Shown: piece by piece, positions 7,770 through 15,167 of the stretch | How positions within the stretch are numbered: the first letter of the stretch is position 1 | How the letters are laid out: the number at the start of each line of letters is the position of its first letter | NCBI GenBank assembly: GCA_041481445.1 | Contig: JBGPBV010000063.1 | Span: 1-36,914, forward strand | Length of the DNA stretch: 36,914 nucleotides | DNA from: AA29 sp041481445 | GTDB lineage: Bacteria > Acidobacteriota > Vicinamibacteria > Fen-336 | Direction: 5' to 3' | Program-made: the position numbers and the translations under genes | Notes under the pieces: model-generated | Databases searched by the model: none | What the model was told of the DNA's origin: nothing | Seen by the model: the letters and a program-made list of their open reading frames with translations, nothing else

Positions 7770-8168
7770 TCAGGCGGGCGCCGGCCGGCCGCGCACGAAC
7801 CGGTAGGTGACGATGGTGGCGGCGACACCGGCGGCGCCGTTGCCGTTGGAGGGCACCCGGCGCACCACGCGGCACCGGCACACGATCCGCGGCGCGGCCG
7901 GCCGGACGGGCAGCACGAACACGATTTCGACCTCGGTGTCGAGATCGGGGACGGCCTCCGCGGCGTGGAACAGGACGCCGGAGCAGCTGACGTTCTCTAT
8001 CTGGCCGTCATGCCAGGTCCCGCCGGCCGGGCGGTACCGCACGGGCAGATGGAAACCGAACCGCTGGGCGCGGCCTCCGGCCTCTCTCACCCTGATCTCC
8101 GTGCCAGCTCGGGCCTCGAGGACAGTCGGATGCACGGGAGTCTCTACGCTATTCGAACGTAACACCAT
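7770..8168 (-). CDS. PilZ-domain protein
   Basis: 132 residues from the ATG at 8168; a longer GTG start at 8258 is possible but would run through two symmetric DNA elements, so the shorter form is preferred. Neither start has a clear ribosome site. The PilZ fold is seen in RAQRFGFHLPVRYR (33-46) and the NVSCSGVLF segment, which supplies the [D/N]xSxxG motif (N59, S61, G64). The N-terminal arginine motif is RAQR, one residue shorter than the canonical RxxxR, so c-di-GMP binding is plausible but not assured. PilZ proteins often link c-di-GMP to polysaccharide production, which fits the divergent polysaccharide operon. Confidence 0.82.
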   Translation of the reverse strand: MVLRSNSVETPVHPTVLEARAGTEIRVREAGGRAQRFGFHLPVRYRPAGGTWHDGQIENVSCSGVLFHAAEAVPDLDTEVEIVFVLPVRPAAPRIVCRCRVVRRVPSNGNGAAGVAATIVTYRFVRGRPAPA

Positions 8169-8182
8169 CGAAATCTGAACGC

Positions 8183-8198
8183 TGTCATTTCGGTCACA
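8183..8198. promoter_or_regulatory. CRP/FNR-type operator-like site
   Basis: TGTCA-N6-TCACA, one base from the classical TGTGA-N6-TCACA dyad of CRP-family regulators. It lies 15 bp upstream of the PilZ start and within the divergent regulatory region of the polysaccharide operon. No CRP-family gene is in the window. Confidence 0.35.
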
Positions 8199-8235
8199 CA
8201 GGGTCGCCGGGAAGGGGCACCTGGATACCACCAAA

Positions 8236-8251
8236 CGGTACCGCCGTACCG
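8236..8251. repeat. Short perfect inverted repeat, possible operator
   Basis: CGGTAC-CGCC-GTACCG, arms of 6 bp with a 4-nt spacer, in the gap between the PilZ gene and the polysaccharide operon. Its position suggests a protein-binding site; no function is assigned. Confidence 0.35.
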
Positions 8252-8301
8252 CTGCCACTCGATCCGGGCCGTCGGCGCGCTCTGACGTGCTTGTGCTAGA
8301 G

Positions 8302-8315
8302 CCACTTACGAGTGG
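8302..8315. promoter_or_regulatory. CCACT-TACG-AGTGG dyad upstream of a sigma-54-like promoter
   Basis: Perfect 5-bp arms around a 4-nt spacer, ending 10 bp before the GG of the candidate promoter at 8326. Its left half begins CCACTT, as do the elements at 29063 and 30694 that precede two other sigma-54-like promoters. It is a possible activator-binding site. Confidence 0.35.
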
Positions 8316-8325
8316 GCTGGCCCGC

Positions 8326-8339
8326 GGTATACGTCTTGC
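8326..8339 (+). promoter_or_regulatory. Candidate sigma-54 promoter of the polysaccharide operon
   Basis: GG (8326-8327), ten bases, then GC (8338-8339), with TCTTGCT around the -12. The -24 side is weak (CGGTA versus consensus TGGCA). The start of transcription would be near 8351, giving a leader of about 138 nt that contains the hairpin at 8370-8461. The remainder of the 320-bp gene-free stretch 8169-8488 holds the symmetric sites listed separately and no convincing ORF. Confidence 0.4.
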
Positions 8340-8369
8340 TCGATGGGGAACCGGAGCGGCCGTCTTCCG

Positions 8370-8461
8370 AGGACGTCCGAGCCTTCTGTGCCCCGCTCCG
8401 GTCGCTCTCGCCGCGGCTGACCCCCGTCGACGAGCGCCCGCGTGGAAGGCTCGGACGTCCT
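8370..8461 (+). ncRNA. Long perfect inverted repeat: predicted leader hairpin
   Basis: Bases 8370-8386 and 8445-8461 are exact reverse complements over 17 bp, separated by 58 nt. Beyond one G-G mismatch the pairing continues for six more pairs (8363-8368 with 8463-8468, one of them G-U). Weaker pairing is possible within the loop, for example 8394-8398 with 8432-8436. The structure ends 20 nt before the ATG at 8489 and begins about 12 nt after the predicted transcript start. It could be a cis-regulatory leader, an attenuator, an mRNA stabiliser or the relic of a small mobile element. No known riboswitch class is recognised. Confidence 0.55.
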
Positions 8462-8488
8462 GGGGAGAGGGGCCACACCGGAGACGTC

Positions 8489-8665
8489 ATGTTCAAGCTC
8501 GTCCTCATATCGATCGTCGTCATGCCGGTGCTGCTTGCGATGCGGGCGGCCCGCCTGCGGACGCGGCCGCGCGGCCTGCTCGTCCTGCTGGCGGCGGTGC
8601 TCGGGTACCAGGCCTTCTACATGCTGACCCTCTACTACCTCCGCGTCCGGTGGCTCGGCTGGTGA
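8489..8665 (+). CDS. Small membrane protein preceding the Wzy-like gene
   Basis: A 58-residue protein with two hydrophobic segments (residues about 2-18 and 30-52) separated by an Arg-rich turn (MRAARLRTRPRG). The ATG at 8489 has a short GGAG site. A longer in-frame reading from 8312 exists but would cross the leader hairpin and adds no recognisable domain. Its TGA overlaps the GTG of the polymerase gene (GTGA), so it is translationally coupled to that gene and may assist it in the membrane. I do not recognise a named family. Confidence 0.65.
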   Translation: MFKLVLISIVVMPVLLAMRAARLRTRPRGLLVLLAAVLGYQAFYMLTLYYLRVRWLGW

Positions 8666-10032
8666 CGCGCTGGCCCCTCCTTGCCCTGCTCTTCGCCGCC
8701 TGGACGGCCGAGGCGCCGCTGGAGACCGACCGGCTCCTGTACTGCGGGTACTGGCGCAGCCCGTTCCAGGTCCTGGGCCCCCTCTTCGTGTCCCTGCCCG
8801 ACGTGAGCCTGTTCCCGTGGCAGCTCCTTCTCCTGGCCCTCGTGCCCCTGTGCCTGCTGTCGCCAGCCACGCTCCGCCGCCGCGAATGGGTCATGGACGG
8901 CGCCATCGCGGTCAGCCTCGGGAGCGTGGCCGTCACGTTCCTCTGGGGATGGATGCGCGGCGGCAGCGCCTACAACGCCTACTACCAGCTCTGGAGGTTC
9001 CTGGCCGCGCTGCTGGTGGCCTTGCTCCTCTTCTCGGCCGTGCGGGCGCCGCGTCACCTGCGAGGGCTCGGCCTCACCGTTCTCGCCGCCGCCCTCGTCC
9101 GGGGAACGCTCGCGATCTACTTCTACCGCGTGGTGGTGCGCGGCCGGATCGACCCGCCCCCGCCGTACATGACCACGCACGACGACTCGATGCTCTTCGT
9201 GGCCGGCCTGCTCGTCGCCGTGGCCTGGGCGCTGGCGCGGCGGACGCTCTGGTCCTGGCTGTCCGCGGTCCTGGTCTCCGCGTACCTCCTCTATGCGATC
9301 ACGCTCAACGAGCGCCGGCTGGCCTGGATCGAGCTGGTGCTGGTGCTGGCCCTCGTGTACCTCGCGCTGCCGCGGGGCCGGGTGGGCCGGCGCGTGAGCC
9401 AGCTCCTGGTGGTGGCGGCTCCCGCCCTCGTGCTCTACGTCCTGGTGGGCATGGACCGGCCCGAGCCCGTGTTCGCGCCGCTGCGCGCCTTCACCACCGC
9501 CGGCAGCTACAGCGACAACTCCTCCATGGCGCGCGAGGAGGAGATCCGGAACCTCATCTACACCCTCACCGCGGACGGCAACCCGCTGCTCGGGACCGGG
9601 TGGGGCATCCCCTATCAGAAGGTCACGAGCGTCTACGCCAACTTCGGCAAGGAGTGGTGGCAGTACGCCTACCTGCCGCACAACTCGCTTCTGGGCCTGG
9701 CGGTGTTCGGCGGCCTGGTCGGGCTCGGCGGGATCTGGTGCGTGGTGCCGGCGGCGGCGTGGCTGGCCATGCGCGGATACCGCCGCGCGGCCGGAGCGCC
9801 GGAGGAGGCGGCGGCGCTGTCGGCCCTCTGCATCCTCCCCGCCTACGCCGTCCAGTGTTACGGCGACATCGGCTTCCAGTCCCTCACCGGCAGCTTGATC
9901 CTCGGCGTGGCGGTGGGAGTGGCGGGCAAGGTCTCCGCCTGGACGGCCGTCCGGCCCCGGCGCGCGCGCGCGGTCGCGATGCCGTGGCCACCGGCGCGCG
10001 CCCTCGCGCCGCGCGAGCGGCTGAGCGCCTGA
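8662..10032 (+). CDS. O-antigen ligase/polymerase family membrane protein (Wzy/WaaL-like)
   Basis: 456 residues from the GTG at 8662, selected for its GTGA overlap with the preceding stop and because membrane helices begin at once. There are about ten or more membrane segments. A large loop (residues about 265-330) carries the Wzy_C hallmark: an extracytoplasmic stretch with NPLLGTGWG and then LPHNSLLGLAVFGG, where the H-N pair is the family signature. Members either polymerise undecaprenyl-linked repeat units (Wzy) or ligate glycans to lipid A or proteins (WaaL, PglL). With a flippase, OPX and Wzc in the same locus, polymerase is the likelier role. Confidence 0.88.
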   Translation: MTRWPLLALLFAAWTAEAPLETDRLLYCGYWRSPFQVLGPLFVSLPDVSLFPWQLLLLALVPLCLLSPATLRRREWVMDGAIAVSLGSVAVTFLWGWMRGGSAYNAYYQLWRFLAALLVALLLFSAVRAPRHLRGLGLTVLAAALVRGTLAIYFYRVVVRGRIDPPPPYMTTHDDSMLFVAGLLVAVAWALARRTLWSWLSAVLVSAYLLYAITLNERRLAWIELVLVLALVYLALPRGRVGRRVSQLLVVAAPALVLYVLVGMDRPEPVFAPLRAFTTAGSYSDNSSMAREEEIRNLIYTLTADGNPLLGTGWGIPYQKVTSVYANFGKEWWQYAYLPHNSLLGLAVFGGLVGLGGIWCVVPAAAWLAMRGYRRAAGAPEEAAALSALCILPAYAVQCYGDIGFQSLTGSLILGVAVGVAGKVSAWTAVRPRRARAVAMPWPPARALAPRERLSA

Positions 10033-10034
10033 CC

Positions 10035-12050
10035 ATGTGCGGCATTGCCGGCGCGGTGCGGACGTCGCGGGGCGGCCACGGGGACGCCTCCGGGGCGGGC
10101 GGCCGTGGCCTGGCCGGCCTGGTCACCCGGATCACGGACGCGCAGCGCCACCGCGGGCCCGACGGTTGCGGGCTGTGGCACTCGACCGGACAGGAGGCCG
10201 TCTTCGGCCACCGGCGGCTCGCGATCCTCGACCGGAGCGAGGCCGGTGCCCAGCCCATGGTCGATCTCGACTCCGGATGCGCCGTCACGTTCAACGGCGA
10301 GATCTACAACTTCCCCGAGATCCGGCGGGAGCTGGAGAGGAACGGCGAGCGGTTCCGCTCCACCGGCGACACCGAGGTCGTGCTCCGGGCCCATGCCCGT
10401 TGGGGCATCGACGCCGTGAAGCGCTTCCGGGGCATCTTCGCCCTCGCCTTGTGGGACCCGCGCGAAAGGGCCGTGCATCTCGTGCGCGATCCGATGGGCA
10501 TCAAGCCCCTCTACTGGACCAGCGGCCGTGACGCGGAGACGGGCGAGCAGTTCGTGCTGTTCGCCTCCGAGGTCCGCGCCCTGCTCGCCAGCGGCGCCGT
10601 GCCGCGCCGCCTCGATCCCGGCGCCGTCGCCTCGTATCTGTGGCAGGGGTTCGTGGTCGGGCCGCAGACGATCGTGGAGGGCATCCAGCTGCTGCCCGCG
10701 GCCACCATCCTGACCGTCGCCGCCGACGCGGGCGCGCTCCCGGATCACGAGCGCCGCTTCCGGCAGTACTGGCGCCTGCCCGCCTCGGCGGGCGGGCGAA
10801 CCGCGCTCGCCCGTCTGCGGGACGAGCTCCTGGACACCGTGAAGATGCAGCTCGTATCGGACGTGCCGCTGGGCGTGTTCCTCTCCGGGGGCGTCGACTC
10901 GAGCGCGATGGCCGCCCTGGCCAGCGAGGCGGCTCCCGGGGCCGTGCACACCGTCACCGTCGGCTTCGACGTCCCCGCCTACGACGAGAGGCCCTTCGCG
11001 CGGGCGGTGGCCGAGGCGGTCGGGAGCCGCCACACTGACGTCGTCCTCACCGAGCAGGCCTTCGCGGAGCAGCTCCCCGACGCCTTCGAGGCCATCGATC
11101 AGCCCACCTTCGACGGCATCAACACCTATTTCGTCAGCCGGGCCGCCCGCAGCGCCGGCCTGACCGTCGCCCTGGCCGGCACCGGCGGCGACGAGGTCTT
11201 CGGCGGGTACCGCACCTTCGTGGACATCCCTCGGATGATGCGGGCGGGGGCGCGGGTGCCCTTCGCGCGCGAGCAGGGCCTGGTGCGGCGCGCGGTGCAG
11301 GGCGCGGCCCGGGCGGGAGCGCGGCTGGCGAGCGATCTGGCCTGGAACGTCTTCGACGTGGCGCCGCCCCAGACGCGCTGGGGCAAGGCGGCCGACCTGG
11401 CGGGCGCCGTAAGCGACGCGGTCGGGATCTACCAGGTCTCCTATGCGCTGTTCACGCGGGAGACGCAGGCCGTCCTCGCCACCCACGCGGTCCGGGAGGC
11501 CCAGCGGCGGCAGCAGCACGGCCTCCCGCCCGAGGTCGCCGCCGCCTGGCGCCGGCGCATCGAGACGAGCGAGCTGCGGCACGCCGTCTCCATGCTGGAG
11601 CTGTCGAGCTTCATCGGCGAGCGCCTGGTGCGCGACACCGACGCCGCCAGCATGGCCGTCGGCCTCGAGGTCCGGGTGCCGCTGCTCGATCACGTGCTGG
11701 CGGAGACGGTGGCCGGCGTCGAGCCCACGCGCCGCTTCTGGCCTCCGGGCCGGAAGCAGCTCCTGCGCGACGTGGCCCTGGCCCGCCTGGATCCGGCGCT
11801 GTTCGACCGTCCCAAGTCGGGCTTCGTCCTGCCCATCGACACCTGGGCGCGGCGGCGCCTGCAGCCCCGGATGGAGGCCCGGTTCGGCGACGTGGCCCTG
11901 GCCCGGCGCGTCGGCCTGCGCAGCGAGGCGGTACGGACGCTGTGGCGCTCGTTCTGCGACGGGCGTCCGGGTCTGTACTGGTCGCGCGTCTGGGCGCTCT
12001 ACGTGCTCTTGTCGTGGTGCCGGACCCACGACCTGGAGCTGGCGGCGTGA
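10035..12050 (+). CDS. asnB: Asparagine synthase-like glutamine amidotransferase
   Basis: 671 residues. The ATG is followed directly by Cys2 (MCGIAG), the N-terminal nucleophile that hydrolyses glutamine. The class-II glutaminase domain (1-210) contains RHRGPDG and FNGEIYN. The synthetase domain has the ATP-pyrophosphatase loop SGGVDSS (284-290), AGTGGDEVFGGY and a late LEVRVPLLD segment. Length fits the family, which at about 600-670 residues includes both true asparagine synthetases and polysaccharide-linked amidotransferases. Its place inside a polysaccharide operon suggests it amidates a uronic acid or other acidic substituent, but asparagine synthesis cannot be excluded. It starts 2 bp after the previous stop. 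Confidence 0.92.
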   Translation: MCGIAGAVRTSRGGHGDASGAGGRGLAGLVTRITDAQRHRGPDGCGLWHSTGQEAVFGHRRLAILDRSEAGAQPMVDLDSGCAVTFNGEIYNFPEIRRELERNGERFRSTGDTEVVLRAHARWGIDAVKRFRGIFALALWDPRERAVHLVRDPMGIKPLYWTSGRDAETGEQFVLFASEVRALLASGAVPRRLDPGAVASYLWQGFVVGPQTIVEGIQLLPAATILTVAADAGALPDHERRFRQYWRLPASAGGRTALARLRDELLDTVKMQLVSDVPLGVFLSGGVDSSAMAALASEAAPGAVHTVTVGFDVPAYDERPFARAVAEAVGSRHTDVVLTEQAFAEQLPDAFEAIDQPTFDGINTYFVSRAARSAGLTVALAGTGGDEVFGGYRTFVDIPRMMRAGARVPFAREQGLVRRAVQGAARAGARLASDLAWNVFDVAPPQTRWGKAADLAGAVSDAVGIYQVSYALFTRETQAVLATHAVREAQRRQQHGLPPEVAAAWRRRIETSELRHAVSMLELSSFIGERLVRDTDAASMAVGLEVRVPLLDHVLAETVAGVEPTRRFWPPGRKQLLRDVALARLDPALFDRPKSGFVLPIDTWARRRLQPRMEARFGDVALARRVGLRSEAVRTLWRSFCDGRPGLYWSRVWALYVLLSWCRTHDLELAA

Positions 12051-13300
12051 GGCCGGACGGGCGGGCTCCCCGAGTGCTGGTGGTGTCCGGCCTGCAGGTC
12101 TACCCGCCACGGTCGGGCGGGCACTACCGCACCTTCGCTCTCGTGAGCGCGCTGGCGCGGCAGGGGCTCGACGTCTTCGTCTACTCGCTGGCCGGACGGC
12201 GGAGGGACTACCTCGGCCGCCGTCCCTCCGGGATCCAGTGGTGGCCCGAGGGCATCCCCGAGTACGTGGACCGTGGAGCCATGGGCTGCCTGGCCCAGTA
12301 CGCCGCCGCCGCCCTTCGGCTGCCGCCGCTCGGGATCACCGCCTCCCTCGAGGCGGCGGTGGCCTCGCCGGGGGAGAGGCTCCTCCCGGCCGTGCTGCGC
12401 GAGCGGCTCGCCTGGTGCGACGTCGTGGTCGGAGATTTCCCTTTCGTGCACCCGATCTTCCGGGCACCGTCCGCGCGCGGCAAACGGCGCGTGCTCAGCA
12501 CGCACAACGTCGAGCATCACCTGCTCCCCGGCCGGCCCTGGATGCAGCGCCTGGTGCGCGCGGTGGAGATCCGCGCGGCGAAGGCCTGCGACGTCGTGGT
12601 GACCTGTTGTGACGACGACGCCCGGTTCTTCGAGACCGCGGCCCGCGGTGGTCAAGGCGTGCTGGTCCCCAACGGCGTGGACGGACGCCGCTTTCGCGGG
12701 ATCGAGGCGCACCGGGCGCGGACGCGCCGGGAGCTCGGGATCGCCGACGACGAGACGCTCATCCTGTTCACGGGCAGCAAGTGGGGACCCAACCGGGAGG
12801 CCTTCGACTTCCTGCTCGGTTTCGCGCGGGCGCAGGGGCCGCTCCTCCGCGACCGGCGCCTCCACCTCCTCGTCGTCGGCAACGTGACCGCCGAGCCCGT
12901 GCGCCTGCCCGCCTTCACCGCCACCGGGGGCGTCGACGTGGTGGAGCCCTACTTCGCGGCCGCGGACGCCGCGATCAACCCGATGCTGAGCGGGGCGGGG
13001 ACGAACGTGAAGATGTGCGAGTACATCGCGACGGGCCTGCCCGTCCTGACCACGCGCTTCGGGGCGCGCGGCCTCGTTCTCGAGGACGGCCGGACGGCGT
13101 TCCTGTTCGAGAAGGGCGGCCTGGCCCCCGTCGTGTCGGAGGTGGGCCGCCTCTTCGCCGAGGACCGCCCCCGCCTGCGCCGGATGGCACGCGAGGCGTA
13201 CGCCCGGAACGAGACGGCCATCGACATGGACGTGTCCGCGCGGCGGCTGGTGGCGGCCATGGGCGGCCTCCCCGCCGAGGAGAGAGCGTGCCTGCGCTAG
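12047..13300 (+). CDS. GT4-type glycosyltransferase
   Basis: 417 residues from the GTG at 12047, which overlaps the asnB stop (GTGA). The fold is GT-B: an N-terminal domain with PRVLVVSGLQ and PPRSGGHYRTF, then a C-terminal nucleotide-sugar domain with LVPNGVD, LILFTGSKW and YFAAADAAINPMLSGAGTNVKMCEYIATGLPVL in consecutive blocks. The late Glu in KMCEYIATG is in the position of the donor-binding E of the retaining family. It is cytoplasmic or peripheral, with no membrane helix. It should add one sugar to the lipid-linked repeat unit; donor and linkage are unknown. Confidence 0.9.
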   Translation: MRPDGRAPRVLVVSGLQVYPPRSGGHYRTFALVSALARQGLDVFVYSLAGRRRDYLGRRPSGIQWWPEGIPEYVDRGAMGCLAQYAAAALRLPPLGITASLEAAVASPGERLLPAVLRERLAWCDVVVGDFPFVHPIFRAPSARGKRRVLSTHNVEHHLLPGRPWMQRLVRAVEIRAAKACDVVVTCCDDDARFFETAARGGQGVLVPNGVDGRRFRGIEAHRARTRRELGIADDETLILFTGSKWGPNREAFDFLLGFARAQGPLLRDRRLHLLVVGNVTAEPVRLPAFTATGGVDVVEPYFAAADAAINPMLSGAGTNVKMCEYIATGLPVLTTRFGARGLVLEDGRTAFLFEKGGLAPVVSEVGRLFAEDRPRLRRMAREAYARNETAIDMDVSARRLVAAMGGLPAEERACLR

Positions 13301-14583
13301 AGCTGTCGGAGGCCGTGCCCTTCGCCGCCGCTGAGCGGGCGCCCGGCGCCCTTCCCGCAATGGGCGTCCCGGCTCCGTCCGCCTCCACGGGGCCGTCCCC
13401 GTCTCTGAGCGGCGCTCATGTGCCCGCCCTCGACGGCGTCCGCGGGCTCGCCATCCTCATGGTCCTGGTGTTCCACTTCGTGGCCCAGACGACGGCCACG
13501 AACGGGGTGGAAGCCGCGGTCACCCGGGTCCTCTCCTATGGGCTCCTGGGGGTGGACCTGTTCTTCGTGCTCTCCGGATTCCTCATCACGGGCCTCCTCT
13601 ACGACGCGCGCGCCGATCCAGGGTACTTCCGCAATTTCTACATGCGCCGGGTGCTCCGGATCTTCCCGCTCTACTACGGCGTCCTCTTCGTGGTGTTCTT
13701 CATCCTCCCGCTCGTCCCCGCCCTGCGCGGCTCCGAGATCGCGGGGCTCGGGGAGCACCAGGCCTGGGCCTGGCTCTACGGCGTCAACGTCTACGTCTCG
13801 ATCCAGGGCGGCTGGGTGCTGTCCTACATCGAGCATTTCTGGTCGCTGGCCGTCGAGGAGCACTTCTACTTCGTCTGGCCCCTGATCGTCTGGCTTCTCG
13901 CCCGGCGGCCGCGCGCGCTCATGGCGGCCGCGCTCGGCCTCGCCGTCCTCTCGCTCGGTGCGCGGGCGGCGGCCTCGCTCGGCGGCGTGAACCCGGTGGC
14001 GATCGCCGTCTTCACGCCCTTCCAGCTCGATGCGCTATGCCTGGGCGGGTTCTTCGCGGTGTGGCTGCGGCAGCCGGGTGGAGAGGCGGGGGTGCGGCGC
14101 GCCCTGCTGCCGGTGGCGCTCGTGGCGGGGGCGGCGCTGGCCGGCGAGTTCGGCCTCCACCGCGTCACGGACGTCGGCCTGTCGCTGGCGCGGGCGGTGC
14201 GCCTCGGGCTCTTCCGCGTGGTCCTGGCCAGCCTGCTCCTCTGGGCGGTGCTCGCCCCCGCCTCGTCGCTCCTCGTCCGCTTCTTCCGGAGCCGGACCAT
14301 GGTCACGCTCGGCAAGTACAGCTACGGGCTCTACGTCTACCACCACTTCCTGTCCTACTACTTCGTCACCCACGGGACCGATCTCGCGCTCGCAGGCGCC
14401 CTCGGTTCCCACGGCCTGGCCGTGGCCGTGCAGGCCGCGGGCGGGATGGCGGCCTCGATGGGCGCCGCCTGGCTGAGCTACGAGCTGTTCGAGAAGCACT
14501 TCCTGCGCTGGAAGCGCTTCTGGCCGTCGTCGAGGCGAACCCTCGTCGTGGCCCGGTCATTCGAGGGAGGGGGGCGATCGTGA
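13288..14583 (+). CDS. Acyltransferase 3 family membrane protein (OafA/YrhL-like)
   Basis: 431 residues from the GTG at 13288, chosen for the GAGGAGAG ribosome site just before it; this overlaps the end of the glycosyltransferase by 13 bp. A later ATG at 13360 lacks such a site. About ten membrane helices follow a 45-residue N-terminal tail. Family hallmarks are the early FHF histidine in MVLVFHFVAQ, then GVDLFFVLSGFLITG, FYMRRVLRIFPLYYG, and HFWSLAVEEHFYF. These integral enzymes transfer acetyl or other acyl groups to exported sugars. It most likely O-acylates the polysaccharide or its repeat unit. A GTGA overlap leads into the exporter gene. Confidence 0.92.
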   Translation: MPALELSEAVPFAAAERAPGALPAMGVPAPSASTGPSPSLSGAHVPALDGVRGLAILMVLVFHFVAQTTATNGVEAAVTRVLSYGLLGVDLFFVLSGFLITGLLYDARADPGYFRNFYMRRVLRIFPLYYGVLFVVFFILPLVPALRGSEIAGLGEHQAWAWLYGVNVYVSIQGGWVLSYIEHFWSLAVEEHFYFVWPLIVWLLARRPRALMAAALGLAVLSLGARAAASLGGVNPVAIAVFTPFQLDALCLGGFFAVWLRQPGGEAGVRRALLPVALVAGAALAGEFGLHRVTDVGLSLARAVRLGLFRVVLASLLLWAVLAPASSLLVRFFRSRTMVTLGKYSYGLYVYHHFLSYYFVTHGTDLALAGALGSHGLAVAVQAAGGMAASMGAAWLSYELFEKHFLRWKRFWPSSRRTLVVARSFEGGGRS

Positions 14584-15167
14584 AGAGGCTCATGGTGGTC
14601 ACACTCGTGGTGATGGCCTGCGCGCGCGGGCCGGCCCTGGCCGAGGAGGCCGCGGCCGCGAGGCCGGCGGTGCAGGCGGCGTCGGCCTCGCCGGCCGCCT
14701 ACAGGATCGGCAAGGGGGACGTCTTGCGCATCGTCGTATGGAAGGAGCCCGACCTCACCCTGGACGCCACCGTGCGCCTCGACGGCATGATCACGCTCCC
14801 GCTCCTCGGCGACGTGCCCGCGGCCGGCCGCACGCCGAGCGACCTCGCCGCCGGCGTCGCGGGCGCCCTCGAGCGTTTCGTCGAGACTCCCCGGGTCACG
14901 GTCGGGGTCAGCCAGGCCACCAGCGCCCGCGTCTATGTGGTGGGAGAGATGCTGAGGCCGGGCGAGTTCCCGCTCACCGGGGGCATGACCGTCTTGAAGG
15001 CCCTCGCCCTCGCCGGCGGGTTCAAGGAGTTCGCCCGCCGCGACGGCATCGTCATCGTCCGGGGAGACCAGACCGTCCTCCCCTTCAACTACAAGCGCGT
15101 CGTCGAGGGCAAGGACGTGTCGCAGAACGTCCTGCTCGCGCCCGGCGACATCATCGTGGTGCCATGA
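14580..15167 (+). CDS. Short polysaccharide export (OPX, Wza-like) protein
   Basis: 195 residues from the GTG at 14580 with a GGGAGGGGGG purine block upstream and a GTGA overlap. Residues 1-24 form a signal peptide; VVMAC could be a poor lipobox at Cys14, otherwise cleavage follows PALA. The mature part holds one PES domain (YRIGKGDVLRIVVWKEPDLT...) and one SLBB domain (VYVVGEMLRPGEFPLTGG ... LLAPGDIIVVP), and then stops. It lacks the extra SLBB domains and the C-terminal amphipathic helix that forms the outer-membrane pore of E. coli Wza, so it probably needs a separate beta-barrel to cross the outer membrane. ATGA overlap with the next gene. Confidence 0.92.
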   Translation: MKRLMVVTLVVMACARGPALAEEAAAARPAVQAASASPAAYRIGKGDVLRIVVWKEPDLTLDATVRLDGMITLPLLGDVPAAGRTPSDLAAGVAGALERFVETPRVTVGVSQATSARVYVVGEMLRPGEFPLTGGMTVLKALALAGGFKEFARRDGIVIVRGDQTVLPFNYKRVVEGKDVSQNVLLAPGDIIVVP

